A DNA stretch of 64,000 nt, taken from assembly GCA_000149265.1 (NCBI GenBank), contig CH001993.1:1371338-1435337 (forward strand), read 5' to 3'. The position numbers were made by a program, and so were the translations under genes. The DNA comes from Ciona savignyi. Lineage: Eukaryota > Chordata > Ascidiacea > Phlebobranchia > Cionidae. Shown piece after piece: positions 30,718 to 42,649 of this stretch (positions within the stretch are counted from its first letter, which is position 1; each line of letters begins with the position of its first letter). The notes below the pieces were generated by a model. It saw only the letters and a list, made by a program, of their open reading frames with translations. It was not told the DNA's origin and ran no database searches.

Positions 30718-33700
30718 ATGGCTACTTGTGGAAGACTTCGGTTACTTGACCAGTGCATAAGGAAATCACCGTGCGCTATTGTAAGTACTCTTAACTAGTC
30801 GTGTGTAAATGTGACGGTAGTTTATTCAGAAGTCACACGACTATTTGACATACAGTGATTTGTGAATAACCATTACAAAAATTTGAAAAGCGTAGGAAAT
30901 TTACTTGTAGTTTTCCACGCGAAGCAACAGCGCAGTAATAATGAGAAGCATGAGTAACGAATAGCGCACCGAAAAGGATACGTTACAGTTTAGAATCCAT
31001 AATAAATCAAGAATAACTGTAAAACAAAGTACGCTCTGCTCTGGTACTGGTTTCAAATTACAAGGAAACCATTGTACTTCCGATGCCACTTTATACCCTT
31101 TAAACAGATCTGGGCATTACTCGTAAATGTTAAAAACATTTAACATGTACATTGGATCAATATAAATTGTAATTATATTTTACAAGAAACCAAACTATAG
31201 AGTGTTTAAAATCAAGTTGTTACGTTTTCGACATTTATACTCGTTCAGGAAATGACATATGTGCGCGTTTTTACAGTCATACAAAATGCTGTAGTAACGC
31301 GTGATGTCATTTACTGCGCAATGAAACGTGTAAATGTGTAAATAAATATGGTAGTACACCAGCACCATCCTGTATAAAACCGCGCATATCACAAAATCCG
31401 TTTTTGTTATGGCACAAGGTTATGACAATTTATAAAAGAAGTATAATATTGTAACCACTCCATGTGTTATTTAAATAACTGTCTGCAACGTTATGCATTA
31501 AGTATAGTTTACTATGATTCAATGCGATATAGGGACTTAGCTATGGTACCGTACTGTTTATGACACTAGTTTTACATTATTTAAATAAAATGACTATTAC
31601 ACTCACTGTACATATACGCCGTTTTTAAACGTGTGTTTATATATTGCAGATTCAACGCTTTTCCTCGTCATCGACATTTAAGGTAAATTATTGTGTTTTT
31701 CAACAAAACTACCTCTAGAACGCTATACTACCGTAATTTAAAAACTAGTTAGCCGCCTCAAAAATGACGTTACCGCCACATTTTTACCCCAGGCGTCCGC
31801 CCTACAGTTAACTCGTACTAGAAACCCTGTTCCAAAGCCAGAGGATCCGAATAAATGCATCTTCGGCAAGCAGTTCACGGATCACATGCTCACCGTCGAA
31901 TGGAGCGTCAAAAGAGGTTGGGGAATTCCCCAAATTAAGCCACTGGAGAATTTAAGTCTTCACCCTGCAACTTCAGTGTTCCATTATGCTACTGAGGTAT
32001 ATCTGAGTTTAAACATAGTTTTTAGCAAGAGTGGTTTGTAAGATAAGCGTATTTCTACAATTGGATTACCAAACATAAAACAGTGTGTTAAAAACAAAGA
32101 GGTCGATTTTTTATTCAACCATTCGACCTACTGGTTTCAGGGAAAGACCTGGCTAAGTATCAACAAAAAAACATGTCAGACAAACGTGTCTAACCTGTTT
32201 TGTATTAGTTATAAATTCAGCATCCTTACAGAAAAGATAGAATAACTTCCGCCACGATTTAATGTCGTACAATGAATTCGTTCTAGTTTTCTGGTATGAC
32301 ACAAATTTGGATGACTAATTAATGATATACATCAGCTGATTCGTGATGTATTGCAATAATTGACCCGATTTTTCCACCAGTTATTCGAAGGAATGAAAGC
32401 GTACCGTACCGTGGACAACCGGATCGCAATGTTCAGACCGATGGAAAATATGGAAAGAATGGTTCGCACAGCAAAACGCGCTTGCTTGCCGGTTTGTCAA
32501 ATATTTTGATATATTTATGCATTGCCAAGTTATCTAGTACTTAAACACCATAAGTTCAAACAACAGCACAAACTACCATCTTAATTTTGACTACAACCAT
32601 AGTGCGACATTAAGCTGCAATTTGCAGTTTTGTTGCTTTTTCTTGCCTGTTTAAAGTGACTCTTTTTAATTCTAGCATCCGCGTTTATGTAATAAAATAA
32701 TTAAACATTACCAATCGTTAAAATTCCTTACTTCCGTTGTAATTTCACAACTTCCATCATTTGAGTTATCGATTGCTACTTAGGAGTTCGACAAGGAGGA
32801 ATTGGTGAAGTGTTTGGCTGAGTTGGTTCGGGTGGAGCACGAATGGGTCCCGCACTCCACAAGTGCTTCACTTTACATTAGGCCGACCATGATCGGAACC
32901 GAGGTGAGATAACTTTTGCATATCTTATATATATACGGCAATCGCACAAAAACGTTTGGTAAAAAGATGTCTTCAAGATTTTTGTTGTTTTGTGTATGTA
33001 TATAAAATGGCATCCATACAAATAGAGCAAAATGAAATGCAATATGACGCACTTTTGCGCAATCTATGTCATGACTACAACTATCTCTGATTTATATGTA
33101 GTGATGTGTTTATTTATTCGACTAGATGCATTTAGGCCTTAATTAACAAACCAGTGGTTAATTTTACATTTTCACAGCCGTCCCTTGGCGTTAACATGTC
33201 GACCAAAGCACTGTTGTATTGCATATTGTGCCCAGTTGGACCTTATTTCGAAACTGGCTCGTTTAACCCCATCTCGCTCATGGCTGATCCTCGCTACATA
33301 CGAGCAGCAAAGGGTGGATCCGGGGCTTATAAACTGGGAAGGTTCGTTCCTCGGTTTGGTTTTTGCACTTTTGGGTTATAGTAGCTCTTTTAGTGTTTAG
33401 GCGTATCGGTAGAATATTCGTGTTTATCTATTCAAAAATATTCGTGTTTATGTTTACGCGTATCGGGTAAAATATGCGTGGAAGCAATGTAATAACATAT
33501 AGATTTTTGGACTATTCTACTGCATTATGTACAATTGAGACGCTACTTTTGTTTTCGTCCACTTGGCTTAATGTCCGTTAAGTATTTTCCCCAAGGACAC
33601 AGCAAACGTATGTAGGTTTTAATCAATACACATTGAAACATCGGCATACAATATTCATGTAATAACCTTCCATTGCAGCAACTACGGCCCTACGATTAAG

Positions 33701-34919
33701 ATTCAACAGGAAGCACTGAAACGTGGTTGCCAGCAAGTGCTATGGTTGTATGGGGACGACCACCAGGTCACTGAAGTTGGCACTATGAACGTGTTCGTAT
33801 ATTGGATCAACGAAAACGGAGGTATGCTTGCTACATATGCAAACATGTACCACGATTAAAGAGCTGTAAGGAACCCGTATACACTGTCGATAACGATTAG
33901 CAGCTGTTCCAATCGGATTTAATATGTCGATTATGCCATTGATTACTCTTGAGTTAATACTGAAATTTTCTGCCTGTTCGTAACAGATGGCATTTAGGTT
34001 TTTAACGTTTCATATTGTCCACCATAGAAAAAGAACTGGCTACCATGCCACTGGATAAAGGCATTGTACTGCCCGGTGTAACTCGGTCTTCCCTCATGGA
34101 ATTGGCTCGTGAATGGAATGAATTCAAGGTCACTGAGCGAATCATAACCATGGCTGATATCACCAAAGCACTATCTGAAAACAGAGTAAGTGATCGATTC
34201 ATTCATTAAACTTTCTGGTTTATCAAGTTGTCGCTACTTTGACAGTTTATTACATAAATCTCTTTCTTTTCGCGTTTTGTAAAAGAATATGTTTTTTAAT
34301 ATAAATTACAATTCTCATTTAACTATTATATCCCCATCTAAACCTTTCCAACATGTTATTGGTGACTTGAAGTTTTAAATCAAAAGTAAACCACAATAAC
34401 GTTACTTTTAAATTATTCAGCTTTTGGAGTTATTTGGTGCTGGCACTGCTTGCGTGGTGTGCCCGGTCGACAGTATTCTGTACGCGGACAACAAACTTAA
34501 AATACCGACCATGGATAACGGGGCAAAAGTTGCGTCCAGATTCTACAAAGAGCTGACTGACATTCAGGTATAATACTTGACCCAGATAGTAGATGTATCT
34601 TTTGATTTTTTTTTCTGTACATTGCATAACGTTTAAAAAAATTTCTTAATGCCAAAATAGAAAAATCACCAGTTGTTAAAACATGCGAGGAAAATGCTAT
34701 GTTCACACTCTATGTTCTTCCAAAGCTTCAATGCTTGCCGACATGTTTCTTTACGTTGGTTTAACCTAGTTACGCATCACGAATGAATACACCCGTATCT
34801 AGCCATTCACGATATTAAGACATGATTCCTTTCCACAGTATGGTCGCACTCCGCATGAGTGGTCCTACACGGTGATGGAAGATGCTAACGGAGACGTAAG
34901 CGAAGCACGGAACCTTTAA
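30718..34919 (+). CDS. BCAT2: Branched-chain amino acid aminotransferase, mitochondrial type
   Basis: Ten exons: 30718-30780, 31650-31682, 31793-31996, 32381-32491, 32784-32903, 33178-33341, 33679-33821, 34028-34185, 34421-34567, 34839-34919. They total 1224 nt, 407 residues plus stop, with phases consistent throughout. The product catalyses the reversible transfer of the amino group of leucine, isoleucine and valine to 2-oxoglutarate, using pyridoxal phosphate. The first about 32 residues are Arg/Ser-rich with no acids except one Asp, and look like a mitochondrial targeting peptide. Motifs: [39 protein letters not shown], the PLP lysine in AYKLGSNYGP (Lys229), [27 protein letters not shown], and the redox CVVC (Cys343, Cys346) of animal BCATs. 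Whether it equals BCAT1 or BCAT2 is decided only by the leader. A SINE fragment lies in intron 6. Confidence 0.95.
33550..33600 (-). repeat. SINE fragment in BCAT intron 6
   Basis: ACTTGGCTTAATGTCCGTTA and CCCCAAGGACACAGC match the inner part of the SINE in reverse. No head or tail is visible. Confidence 0.45.
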
Positions 34920-36958
34920 TTCTTGCCCAGTTTTAAGCATATTCAAGCCCAATTCAGCGTCGGTATTCGTATTTTCCGCCACGTCATGGCACGAGAATAT
35001 ATCTCAAGGTCGCAACAGACCGAGCCGTGACAATATCTCGAATACACAATGTTGTTTAGTTGTATTTTACCTTTCTACTTCGTAGACATCACTTTTACCA
35101 CATTCATGCCGCATAAGCATTATTTTACCAGCAATGTTGGCGGGTATTAAGTGATAGTACAAAAACGTTTATTCCAAGCTAATTGAAGAGTAATTTTACG
35201 TCATTTAGTATTCTAAATCGTTAAAAATATTTTTCTGTATATGTATTGCCCGAAAGTATTTTGCTTTATGCTTGTATACTATAACTTATATCCCGCCTAA
35301 CTGATTTAAGTTTTCCTACAGACACCACAATACACAAATTTCTTTACAACAAACTTTTTCATTGCAACAAAAGTTCCTAACAAGTAAATATTTCTTTGCT
35401 ACGATACATTTAGTAAATACACAAGGGTTTGTGCTGGTACGTATTGCAGGCTTTAGTTTTCACTTGCGTTCTTTTTAGTCGCGTATTTTTATTTTATTTT
35501 TCAGAACATGTGTTAGAATTCCATGTTCGTTTAGCATTGTACACGATAAAAATTGCTTGAATGTTCACTGTACACAAAGCTCTAAATTATAAGCTGGGTT
35601 AATCGTCGAAAATCCACGGTTAACTAAGTTCACTAATCTAATTGGTTTTAGTTGCTTTTGTTATCCTGGCCCGTGTATTGCTGTGTTCAATAAAAACAGC
35701 GTAGTTGAAGTTTGTAATCTTGTTTTTTTTTTCGATTTAATTCAGTCTGGCACCGATTTGCAAACCGGCATTAGCCTGCAGCGTAAATCTCCAAACACGG
35801 CTGATGCAATCTTTCGCGTACCAGTGTGTTTACGCTGCCTTAGTTTCCAAGTTTAAAAACTATTTTTTAAACGGGTGCAATTTTTTAAAATTGATTGATG
35901 AACTTCAGTAAAAAACACAAAACTTTCCACCCGCGCTGTTGATACTCGACAACTCTGCTTCGGTGACCTGTAATAACCCCCAGTGGCGCCAGGAGGCGTG
36001 TCCTTTCCTCTGTGCTCTGATTCGTCGAGCTGAATACGAAGTGTTCAATAACAGTCTGTTGTGGTGAGCGGCTGGTGCTGCAGTTTCACATTCGATTATC
36101 TGCCGTTGTCATTTCACCTTCACTCAGTATCAACACGCACTTACACAAGGACACACTGTTTGTTTTGTAACACTTTCTAAAGACTCAATGAATTTCAACA
36201 CCATCTTAAGGCAAAGTAGTGACGTTGTTACTCAGGGCTATTTGGGTTTGTGCTTGTTTCATAAAAAAGCTATGTTTGAAACTAATGGGTTCCCCGGATA
36301 CATATACTCACCAAATATCCATGGTTTCTAAATGAAGTTTTTACGTTGTATATGTATACAATAAACAAGAAGATAAAGAAGAAATGCTACCATTTTTAAA
36401 AAAAATCTTTCGTTTTATCATTGTATACGTAAAAAGACCAATAATTTAATTGGCAAACATATAGGCAAATGATTTTTATTTAAATACTACTTAGTATACC
36501 ACATCATATAAATTACACAATGGCTAACATCCTTAACAGTTGGACCTTAATGGATTTCCCCTTTTTTGTTTGTGCGGGGTTGATTTTTGGAGTTTTCCGG
36601 GAAAACCGTTAAGTATAATTTTAGGTGCCTGGATATTTGTATAAAATTCTTCATCTATTTCTGTAGTTGTTTACCGACCAGATGTTTTATACCTATGGTA
36701 ATGGTGCATTATAAAGAAACTATTTCTTTTATACTATTGCGCTACTTTTCTGAGTAATCTGTGATGTTTTTTTGTTTTTGTTCTTTTTTATACTTGAAAC
36801 AACGAAAATAGGCTACAAATGGCCAAAATTAGAATAAGATATAGGATTAGGATAGGATATAAATAAAGGCTGTAAAAAACGAAGTAAAACCAAAATATAT
36901 TCCCTTCGGATTTATATTTAAAGGGAATCCATAAAAAACATAAAGATAGGGTCTTTCC
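34920..36958. other. Intergenic region downstream of BCAT
   Basis: AT-rich DNA without coding character. An AATAAA at about 35689 could end a long BCAT 3'UTR. A short run resembling the SINE tail (TAGGATTAGGATAGGATAT) occurs near 36842. I see nothing else. Confidence 0.4.
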
Positions 36959-37127
36959 CACCGTTGCGAAAGTTTTTTTTTTTTTGTTTTTTTTTTTTTT
37001 TTACCGAGCCAAGTTTCGAACCCATGATGGACTCGTTACTAGGACCATTTTTTGTGTATAAGAGTCGGTATATGTATCGGTCGCGTTAACCATTTGGCCA
37101 CACGACCGTACACACCGTTGCGAAAGT
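36959..37127 (-). mobile_element. Retroposed tRNA-like element with poly(A) and 15-bp target duplication
   Basis: On the minus strand, a tRNA-like 5' part (GTCGTGTGGCCAAATGGTTA, continuing ACGCGACC) and a T-arm-like CATGGGTTCGAAACTTGG are followed by an A-run of about 28 broken by one C. The whole 139-bp unit is flanked by an exact direct repeat CACCGTTGCGAAAGT (36959-36973 and 37113-37127). This structure is a very short tRNA-derived SINE or tRNA retropseudogene moved by LINE machinery. A related partial copy is at 48262-48303. Confidence 0.85.
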
Positions 37128-38352
37128 ATATCGTTTTCCCATTTACATTACTCTTTGCTGTCATCTAACGGCCAATTGTGAAACAATTAAGCAGTTAATC
37201 AAATTCTAAGTTTAAATACAGACATATAATTAATTTAAAAGAACCAAGTGCCGAATTCTGTGGTGCTTGGTTCAAAGATACGCCCTGTAATCGAATTCAA
37301 CTTTATGTGGGTGGTTGTGGTCAGCTTTGTTGTCCGTTTGATGTTTAGATAAAATGAAAATATTTTTACTGATCCTTCTATACATAATAGACCACAGGCG
37401 ATTTATTACAATGAATTGAGCTTTTGTGCAAAAACTCGTACATGGCCTATGCCCTATGCCTTAGATTAGAACATTTGCAAATAATTGAATAGTAAAATGT
37501 AGTAAAAAAGAAGCAAAACAATGCTATCTCTGTTTTTGAATAGGCATAATTGTAATGCTAATTGAAATAAACTCTTAATACACTTGTATTTTGTACAAGT
37601 TGCACATTTAATAAAATTCAACTGATATAAAGCTAGGACGGTTGTGTAAAACAAAATGATTTTCCTCATCAGCATAATATCTTTTTTTATTTTTCATTGA
37701 GGAAGTATTTTGCAAAAGGGGTAAAATGATATAGTTAAAATTGGATCCCTTTGTTGAAAACAACATATTCGTAAGCATGCAAGCTACTTTTATCTCTCAT
37801 GGCATTAGTAAAATGCATTGTATTTTATACATGACTTTTCATTTCAGCATTAATTGATTAGGGTACTCATGTTACATTTGCAGTGTTCCTACGGTTAAGG
37901 AATACGTCACCGATCTCTCACTTTATTTGCCCAAGCAAATTGCATTGCCTATGAAGTCTTTCTGCATATGTTGGACTTGCAAACAAGCGACTGACTGAAG
38001 GTTGTCCTGCCATATCAGCAGTAAGTCAAAAGATGGTGCATGTGCCTTCTCAGTACTAAACTCTAAATGTAGTTGTTGTCTTTCCTTTCGCCGTAGATGT
38101 CAATTCAGCAAATTACAGCTTACATGCGCTAATACGCTAAGCGACGGTTTCGTTCAGCGAAGCGTGCAGTTCAACGAACCGTGCAACAGCCAGACTATGA
38201 TATGTGAACCCGACTGCGAATATAGTAATAGTATAAAAGTAACACAACTATTAGCACATAGCTTAAAGAGACTGAAAGAACACTTGTTTGAACTACTAGC
38301 GATACACAAATTAAAGGCTATTTTAATTTCGTTCCAGTGTTTGTATATCGAA
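37128..38352. other. Intergenic region upstream of the PhyH-family gene
   Basis: No gene recognised. The frame open upstream of the PhyH start (from 38002) is Cys/Ser-rich and probably non-coding or 5'UTR. A TTTCGTTCCAG acceptor ends at about 38337, 15 bp before the chosen ATG. Confidence 0.4.
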
Positions 38353-41300
38353 ATGGATAAAAGAAAGAAATCACCGAAGAATGTGTCAAAAGCTAAAAAG
38401 ATTAAAACAGGGGAAGAAAGTGCCGTTGAAGTTGACTATTTACGCAAGGAATGTAAACCGATGCCAGAGGTATACACTATAAAGCCAATCCAGCCATCTG
38501 AAAAGAAACCGGGACAACTGACGGACCAGCAAGTAGACGAGTATTTTGACAAGGTAATGCAAAATTTATCCAACAACGAACAAGTCATCATTTTGCTTAA
38601 ATTTTACAGGGTTTTCTTATCGTTAAAGATTTCTTTAAGACAGAGCGTCTAGACAAAGTAAGAAGAGCAATTGATGGAATTGTGGACAGTCTTGCCACTG
38701 ATTTGTACGATGCGGGGAAAATTAAAGGTGAAGTCGTCTGTATGGAAATAAATTTACTATATTAAAAGCGGAAATGGAAAACTGCGGTAACTAATCCATC
38801 CTAACGCCATTGATGCTATAAGAGGACTTTTTATTGGCATTGTATTATCCTTCTTGGTACCCATTTCCGCTTTTCTAACCCTGAAACGAATGGAATATTT
38901 TTAAATAAACTGTGTGCACACTACATATCTCTTCGTATTTGTTAACTCATTTAAAACCCGGGACGGACGGTACCTCTAAATACTACAGGATCACTTGGAC
39001 CGCTTGGATCGCATACTGTACTTCGTAATTACAAAAGACCTGATATTAATGTTAAGTTTGGGGTTAAAGTTAGTTCTGGGGTTGAGATTAATGTTTGGGA
39101 CAGGGTTAGAATTACTTTCCATAGCAATCTAAGTGATCCAAACGCTCCAAGCGATCTTGTAGTATTTAGAGGCACCCCGGGACAGACACTGAATCCGTTT
39201 CTTGTTTTTCTAGGAAAGTACTTTAAATAATGTAGCTGAGATTATCGCTCCATGACACAGCCACTACCATATATATTCATGGTAAATGATTTGTACATTT
39301 TTTCCAGATAAACATGAAGACAAAGATTTCTTTACCAGGTTGTGGCACATCGAAAAACAGTTCAAGGGCGCTGCTGTGATAATGCACAAACGTGGTATTT
39401 TGCACGATCAGTTTAAATCACTATGGAGCGACGAGAAACTGCTGAATGTAGTTGAACAGATCATTGGACCAGATATAGCAGGTCACCCTGTATGGAACTT
39501 ACGGACAAAGGTAATCTGCATAGCTGGTTGCTGTAGTTTAATTGCTTGTTGTAATATATTTGACAAAACATATTTATAACAAAGCTTTTGTTGCACAGAC
39601 TCCACACAATGAACAAACAACTGTGCCCTGGCATCAAGGTAATTATAAAGTACACAAAGTTCATGTGTGTACACTTAGACGTAGTGTTTTAATAAAGTTC
39701 TGTTAATGATCAAACTTTATGATGATAAAAATTTTAACATTGTGTAAACCGTCAAAGCTGATGCTTAAAATGTCGTGTATTTGTTCGATCGGGTTAAAGT
39801 GCGTACTCTTGTGTTGTTTGTGAGCTTCATCTCAATTGCAGATAATGCATACCTCGAGCCGTGCAGTTTAGAAGTTCACCAGTTCACCGCTTGGATTCCA
39901 TTGATTGACGCAAATATGCTGAACGGTTGCATGCAGGTCAGTACGTTGGCCCAAAATCATTCCACACACTTTATTTCCAGCGCAAACATACACGCTTTGG
40001 ATCTTTATTTGGAAATAAAATTGACCTTACACTTATTTTCCAACAATGTGATAGGGACTGACCGTATGATAGGAAATCGTTAGAGTACGCCTTATATGCT
40101 ATCAATATATCGAGGATATTTTAGCATAGTGTACAAAGGGTAGTTTTGTAATTTTAATTCTTTAAATCAAATGAGTGCAAGAAATATTTCCAAGATGTTG
40201 GCTTAAAGAGTGTCCACATACACATTTGTGCGTTTATTGCTTTATTACCGTTTATATAACACATCGTAACAACCTGCTTGTTCAGATGGCGAGCAAGGGC
40301 CATCGAGCTGGAAAGACATTAAAACACACGTGCTGCGCTGGTGGGACATGGTACGTTGAAATGCAGGAAGATGATTTGGATCAATTGGGGTTGGAAAGCA
40401 AGGATATCGTCACCTGTGAAGTTCCTTACGGCGGTGTGTTGTTTTTGAACAATGCTATACCACATCAAAGGTTGGTAATGTACATTTCGCATTTTTCTTT
40501 CCTACTTTCCTACTCAACTTTTTTAGTGCAATCCTACAACCTAGTTTGATTCAAATAATTTTATTCAAGTATTTATTATTTGGCCACAACCGTTAGAGAT
40601 CCGTAGCCTGGTGAATTTGTATACAATTACATTGGATTAGACTTTGGCCACAACCATTCTCATGTAATTTTATTTTTAACCCCTCTATGCAGCAAAGATA
40701 ACGTTGTTATTACCAGCTTCTAACAACGTAATAATTTGTATATAGTCTGGAAAACCGTTCCGAAATGATTCGCTGGAGTTTGGACTTGAGATGGCAACGT
40801 CCTGACAAACCTAATGGCTTCTATGGAATCAAAAACAACGTCGTGATGAGGAAGAAGGACGACCCGAATTACGTCATTGATTGGAGCGAACTGTCTGGCT
40901 GCTGTAGAAGCAAGTTGCAAATGAAAAAGATGGTATCAATTTTTTTATTTGGGCAATTAGAGACAAAGGCTATAGCCTGAAATCTTATAAGGCTGGACCA
41001 GTGCTACAAGTATCAGTTTTTTTAGCTACAGTGGCCTACCTAGTCTATAATTATATGTGTATATGTGGATTTCTTATTTTTATTGATGTAGTTAAAATTA
41101 TACAAAATCAGAGGGATTGTTGTAAAGTAAAAGGTGCTCATGACGGGCACGATACCTTGCGATAGCTTCCGAACTACAACTTTTAAGTTGACGGTTTGAC
41201 AACCCGCACTACTCCAAATCCGTCAGGTTTCTAAAGGTACGTTATACTAACACCGATTTTCCTCCGCATCACAACATCAACACCAGTTTCATTAGACGTT

Positions 41301-41503
41301 AAAAAGCTTAATTCTGCATTTATGGTTGTGTCAGATATTTTACATCTTAGCACATTATTCATTTGCAGGAGGAAAATGATGATGACTTTAACCCTGAAGT
41401 TGCCGGGCCATGGATGAAACGATGGGACATTGTACACCACAACCGGCACACCGAACTCTTTTATTCCCACGACCAAAACTCTACTACTTGGCACAAGGCA
41501 TAA
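38353..41503 (+). CDS. Phytanoyl-CoA dioxygenase (PhyH) family protein
   Basis: Eight exons: 38353-38553, 38610-38727, 39308-39510, 39599-39638, 39842-39936, 40286-40470, 40746-40932, 41369-41503. They total 1164 nt, 387 residues plus stop, all in phase. A lysine-rich N-terminus (MDKRKKSPKNVSKAKKIK) precedes a PhyH-type double-stranded beta-helix: GFLIVKDFF, GHPVWNLRTK, the iron-binding His-x-Asp in VPWHQDNAYLEP (His186, Asp188), CEVPYGGVLFLNNAIPHQS with the distal His279, and IRWSLDLRWQRP with Arg290 suitable for 2-oxoglutarate. The family contains Fe(II)/2-oxoglutarate oxygenases with diverse substrates; the true substrate here is unknown. The last exon ends VHHNRHTELFYSHDQN. AATAAA lies at 41705. 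Intron 2 hosts a foldback element. It differs from peroxisomal PHYH in having no visible PTS2 leader. Confidence 0.88.
38969..39176. mobile_element. Foldback element with iterated inverted ends (copy 1), in the PhyH-family intron 2
   Basis: The left end GGTACCTCTAAATACTACAG, then GATCACTTGGACCGCTTGGA, is inverted at the right end (TCCAAGCGATCTTGTAGTAT, then TTAGAGGCACC). The ends are built from roughly 9-bp iterations (GGATCACTT, GGACCGCTT, GGATCGC). The core reads GGGTTAAAGTTAGTTCTGGG, GTTGAGATTAATGTTTGGGA, CAGGGTTAGAATTA. Flanks are a near-exact 11-bp repeat: CCGGGACGGAC left, CCGGGACAGAC right. See the relative at 60975-61271. Confidence 0.75.
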
Positions 41504-42214
41504 TTTATATAACGTCGCTATAATGCTAACGCGCAAGCGACTTGCGACGTGTTTAAAATCAAGTGTTCACTATTTAATAGTAGATATACCGCAAAATTGC
41601 GTTGCTAAATGAGATTTCTATTATTTGAGTACAATATAAATATACGCAACGGATTAATTCAACATTAAGCAATTATATTGTACGCTATAATATAAACGCT
41701 GGGAAATAAAATCCTGATAAAAAGAGTTTATGGAACTCTCATAAGGCTAGTGTTGAAACACCTAGGTCAGGCTTGCTACCATAGCTGAAAGTTTATTATA
41801 AAAAGTTGTCTTTTATCTACCATTATACACCTAATTCATAAAACATGGATATAAAGTTTGGATTATTTGGAAACCCATTAGTATCTGCCAACAGAACCAG
41901 GAAAACCAATTTTTACATAATGCAGAAATAATGGCGGTTAACTTGTGCTTGACGCGCTCTAATTTTTATAGAAAATCCCGTCAATACGTAATTGATACGC
42001 ATTTTATTTTGAGGTGTCATATAAACCTGACGATAAGGATGTTTTAAATTTAATACAAGTGTTCAGAATAGGCATAAATTAATAGTAGTTTACTTGCAGT
42101 TGCAATAACACCACTGTAATTGTTTGTAAGCAAAGAAGATCAACAATGTAAACTACTTCTCTTATTGTTTATTAAAGACGTTCGCTGTATTGTGCAATGT
42201 TTAGTAAACAGTTA
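41504..42214. other. Intergenic DNA downstream of the PhyH-family gene
   Basis: It holds the AATAAA at 41705-41710. Otherwise AT-rich, with nothing recognised. Confidence 0.4.
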
Positions 42215-42649
42215 TTACGTCACGTCCAAATTGACGCGCGGAAAATAATTATCTTTTATATAAAGGAACTCAACCGTTCTCTTTGTTTACATGCTTTTTA
42301 TGTCTGTGTTAAGTCATTATTATAAAGGAATTGCGTAATGATGGTAGAAGCGGTGTGGTATCAAGTTGGGTTTCCTATTCTACTTACAGAGCACCTTTTT
42401 ATACAATCTGTTTTGTATCGGCCTCCTTTCAATGACGACAAATCTTCTTTATCTGTTTTGCAGAGGGTGCTATCCAGTTTAAAGAGAGTTTTGGTTTCCA
42501 AAAAAAGAAAAAAAAATACCGAACAGATTAATCAGATTGTGGTATCGGGTATCGTACTAACAAAAAGGAAAAAAAGAATCTCTTCGAGTAAAATAGGAGT
42601 CCAAAACTCCAAAATTGATGTCACACAGCTTCTACCGCTAATACTGTGA
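42215..42649 (+). other. Promoter-like site followed by an unrecognised 103-codon ORF
   Basis: A CRE-like TTACGTCA (42215-42222) and TATATAAA (42257-42264) lie 42 bp apart. An ATG-ATG at 42338 opens a 103-codon frame to 42649. The peptide is basic in the middle (SKKRKKNTEQ, TKRKKRISSSK) and matches no family I know. The promoter-like spacing makes it worth noting, but the ORF may be chance. Confidence 0.2.

Noticed and set aside
36974-37112. A functional tRNA gene
   Set aside because: A poly(A) run and target duplication show retroposition, and the distance between the A-box and B-box regions is too long for a standard tRNA.
38002-38352. N-terminal extension of the PhyH-family ORF
   Set aside because: The Cys/Ser-rich sequence has no family counterpart. 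An acceptor lies 15 bp before the Lys-rich ATG start, so the upstream part is more likely intron or UTR.
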